This document shows, in pieces, positions 60,101 to 63,100 of a stretch of DNA of 64,000 bases; within the stretch, counting starts at the first letter, position 1, and each line of letters opens with the position of its first letter. Below the pieces are notes generated by a model, which did no database searches, was not told where the DNA came from, and worked only from the letters and a program-made list of their open reading frames with translations. The stretch is from Heligmosomoides polygyrus polygyrus (Eukaryota; Nematoda; Chromadorea; Rhabditida; Heligmosomidae), in contig OX377202.1 in the NCBI GenBank assembly GCA_947396885.1, positions 7,874,001-7,938,000 on the forward strand, written 5' to 3'. The position numbers were made by a program, and so were the translations under genes.

Positions 60101-63100
60101 GTTGTATCTAGCTTAGAAGAGTGTCCAATTTGACGTGAGAAGTGTACAATTTGATATGAAGAGTGTGCAATACGACATGGAAATAGTACATAATAGTTGG
60201 TGACCATACTCGAACCATCGGAAAACATCAAAAGACCTCCGCAAACTTCTGCGGCAAAGCGGCGGTCCTATCCTTAACCATAGGTCAGAGCTTGCCGCCG
60301 GTGCGGCGCCGCAGCCGCATTTGCGGCACGATTTTCTGCGACGGCGATGGTGGCGGCGTCGTAAATCCAGTAGCGGCAATAATGATTCACATTATTACTG
60401 CTGCCCGCAAGACTGTGCGCGCTTCACGAGTTTTGCCATCCGCCGCAAGTGTTGGAGGCCTTAATTAACTCTATATGGATCATGTTTAGAATTTGATGAC
60501 ATGCTGCTGGTATCTTATAAAAGAATGAAAGAATAAATGACGACGTTAATCAATCCCGCTGTAGGATTTGCCACACACTCTATTTCAACGCTATATCGTT
60601 GAGGCAGTTTGAATGCGCATTTGGCCTATACAATGATTAGCGGTGGTGGATAACCGATGGACAAGACAGGGTTTTATCCGTCCCGACAATCTCGTTACAA
60701 ATCCACGGAATCAAGATGGATGGAAGGCTTGGTTAGCCTGGAAGGGAATTCGAACCAGAAACCGGGATCGGGTGCACGCGCCAATATCGTCTACGCTTTT
60801 CAGTGGCAAACCCGATGGACGAGGCACTCACCTGAGGGATTCTTCTCCAATTGACGATGCAGTCCTTTAAAGATTCGAATGCCTGAAGCTGTTGTTTTTA
60901 CAATGAATCTGAAATACTTCAGCCTTGAAAACCCTTGAACTGACCTTCTGACGGTCATCCACCAGTGTTTCTCGATTTGCGGTCTCGAATCCCCAGTCGA
61001 TTCTCAGCGGCAAGAGTGCGTTCACACTGAATCGACACAGGAAACACGAAACATCACGGATCGAACGCCTCGACTCGCTCATTCGTTGGTCGTTCTGAAT
61101 TGTAAAACTAATGGTAAGCTTTCTCCAAGACGCCGGAAACTTATTGATCGAATTTAGCGCAACTTTTCACCATGATTCTTCTATATGTTACGTAACCTCC
61201 ACATTCTGGTGACTCCCGACGTTGCTTTGTTACGAGTGCAATGAACGCAACTGGCTTACGATTTGGTGTTCCACAGATGTCCCATTCCGCTTGGCACAAG
61301 GCAAAGACCGTGACCAAAGCAGGAATGACTACTGTACCGGCTCCCGTTCATGCTAGCAGCGTGTCAACATTCCTCTCATGAACAGTGGTTTATGAGTCAT
61401 ACGAACAGTCAGTGGATAGTGAGTCATGGTTTATAGCAGTAGCTTTACAGCACTTTACAACCATGCTCCGCACATCTAAACCACTATAAATATCACCCAT
61501 TTTTCGTATGAATAAATAAATATATGTATAAATAGCGGGCCCCTCGGCTGGAAAGTCACTTCGTCGTCACCTCATTTCACTCCACTGGATATTGTCGGAT
61601 CCGCTGAGAAGCCAAACAACACAATGCAAACAATAAGACAAACACAACAAGGACAAGATTATTGTAAGTGTATATACATATTTGGGTTATAATGTTATGT
61701 CAATTTATCAAGTGTAAAATGAATATAGTCGATACAATTATGAACCACTAAATCTTGTTGGACAGTGATCCAGTCCAAAGACTTGCGGACCAATAAGGGT
61801 ACGAAGACCTTTTGACCATGAAAAGTAGTGGCGAAAATCACGGCAGTAGCAAAAAGGCTTACCCGAACGGTTTCCCTGTAGGCATTGAAGCACTTCAGAT
61901 GCACAGTATGACCGCATGTCTTCAGTTCTACGGATGTCGACATTCCAATGATGTCGGAATAGAACAGCGTCTGAAATAAAAAGGCCCTTTAGATGCTTAG
62001 AGATCATACACTCTATATTAATGCTGCTGCGCGGTGTGTTATGGAAGCACACGACCTACAAGTGCCGTTTTAGAGAGCACAGTGAGAAACTCGAAGCCAT
62101 TACAGTCATCGCTTGAAAGTAAACTCACCCGTCTGACAAGCTCATCTCGTGCGACTTTCCAATTCCTGATGAAGTTCCTGTCAACCGTTTGTCCCTCACT
62201 TTTATCCAGGTCAAGCAGGCTCAATTCAGGCTCTTCTGATGGAACCATATTGTCGCAAAGTCCATTGTTGGTGACCTGAACATAAACGTAGTCTGGAATT
62301 CGGATCCGTTTGCCGTATTCACATGAGTATGGGAGGGGTGGGAGTAATCACGATTTACGATTTACGCCCATTTTTAGCATTTTTTTTTTACGAATTACGA
62401 GTTTTTGGGTCGAGAATCGTAAATTTTCGTAAATGTTCTATCTATGGGCATCTATTCGATCTAAGGGCAACTGCCGCCCAAATGATGTGACACAGCCCGG
62501 GTTCGAAAGATGTGCCCATTCTCCTTCCTCTAATAATTCAATCCTGTTTCATTACTGCGTGGTTTTTTAAATAAATGTTATGATGTTGCACCATGACAGG
62601 CGACACCGTGTCTTCGCTAGAAATGACACTGTGTCATCTGTCTAACTAGAAACTCCCCAAAAAGGTTAAAATAATTTTTTGTTTATGAAAAATTTTAGTA
62701 TAACTTTCGTTGACAATTCAATTTACCTACCCTATAAATGAGCACATTGTTTGAAAGCTGTAATAACGATGATTTGTCGCGACCAAAAACTTCTAGCGCC
62801 AGGCGGGATTCGAGCCCGCACCTCCCTCTGACCGGGCGGGAATGCTCTACGCCTTTACACCACCGACGCTGTTTGACCGGTCGAACGCAACATCCACATC
62901 TCGAGGGATCAAACAGCGCCGGTGATGTAAAGCCGAAGAGCATTCCCGCCCGTCAGATAGAGATGCGGGTTCAAGCCCCGCGTGGCGCTAGAAGTTTTGA
63001 TTCCAACAATACATTGTCATGAAGCTTACAACCTCGATGCCAGCCATTTGAGGCTTTAAAAACCTGATCTAAACATTGTTTGAAATTTTATAAAAATTTT

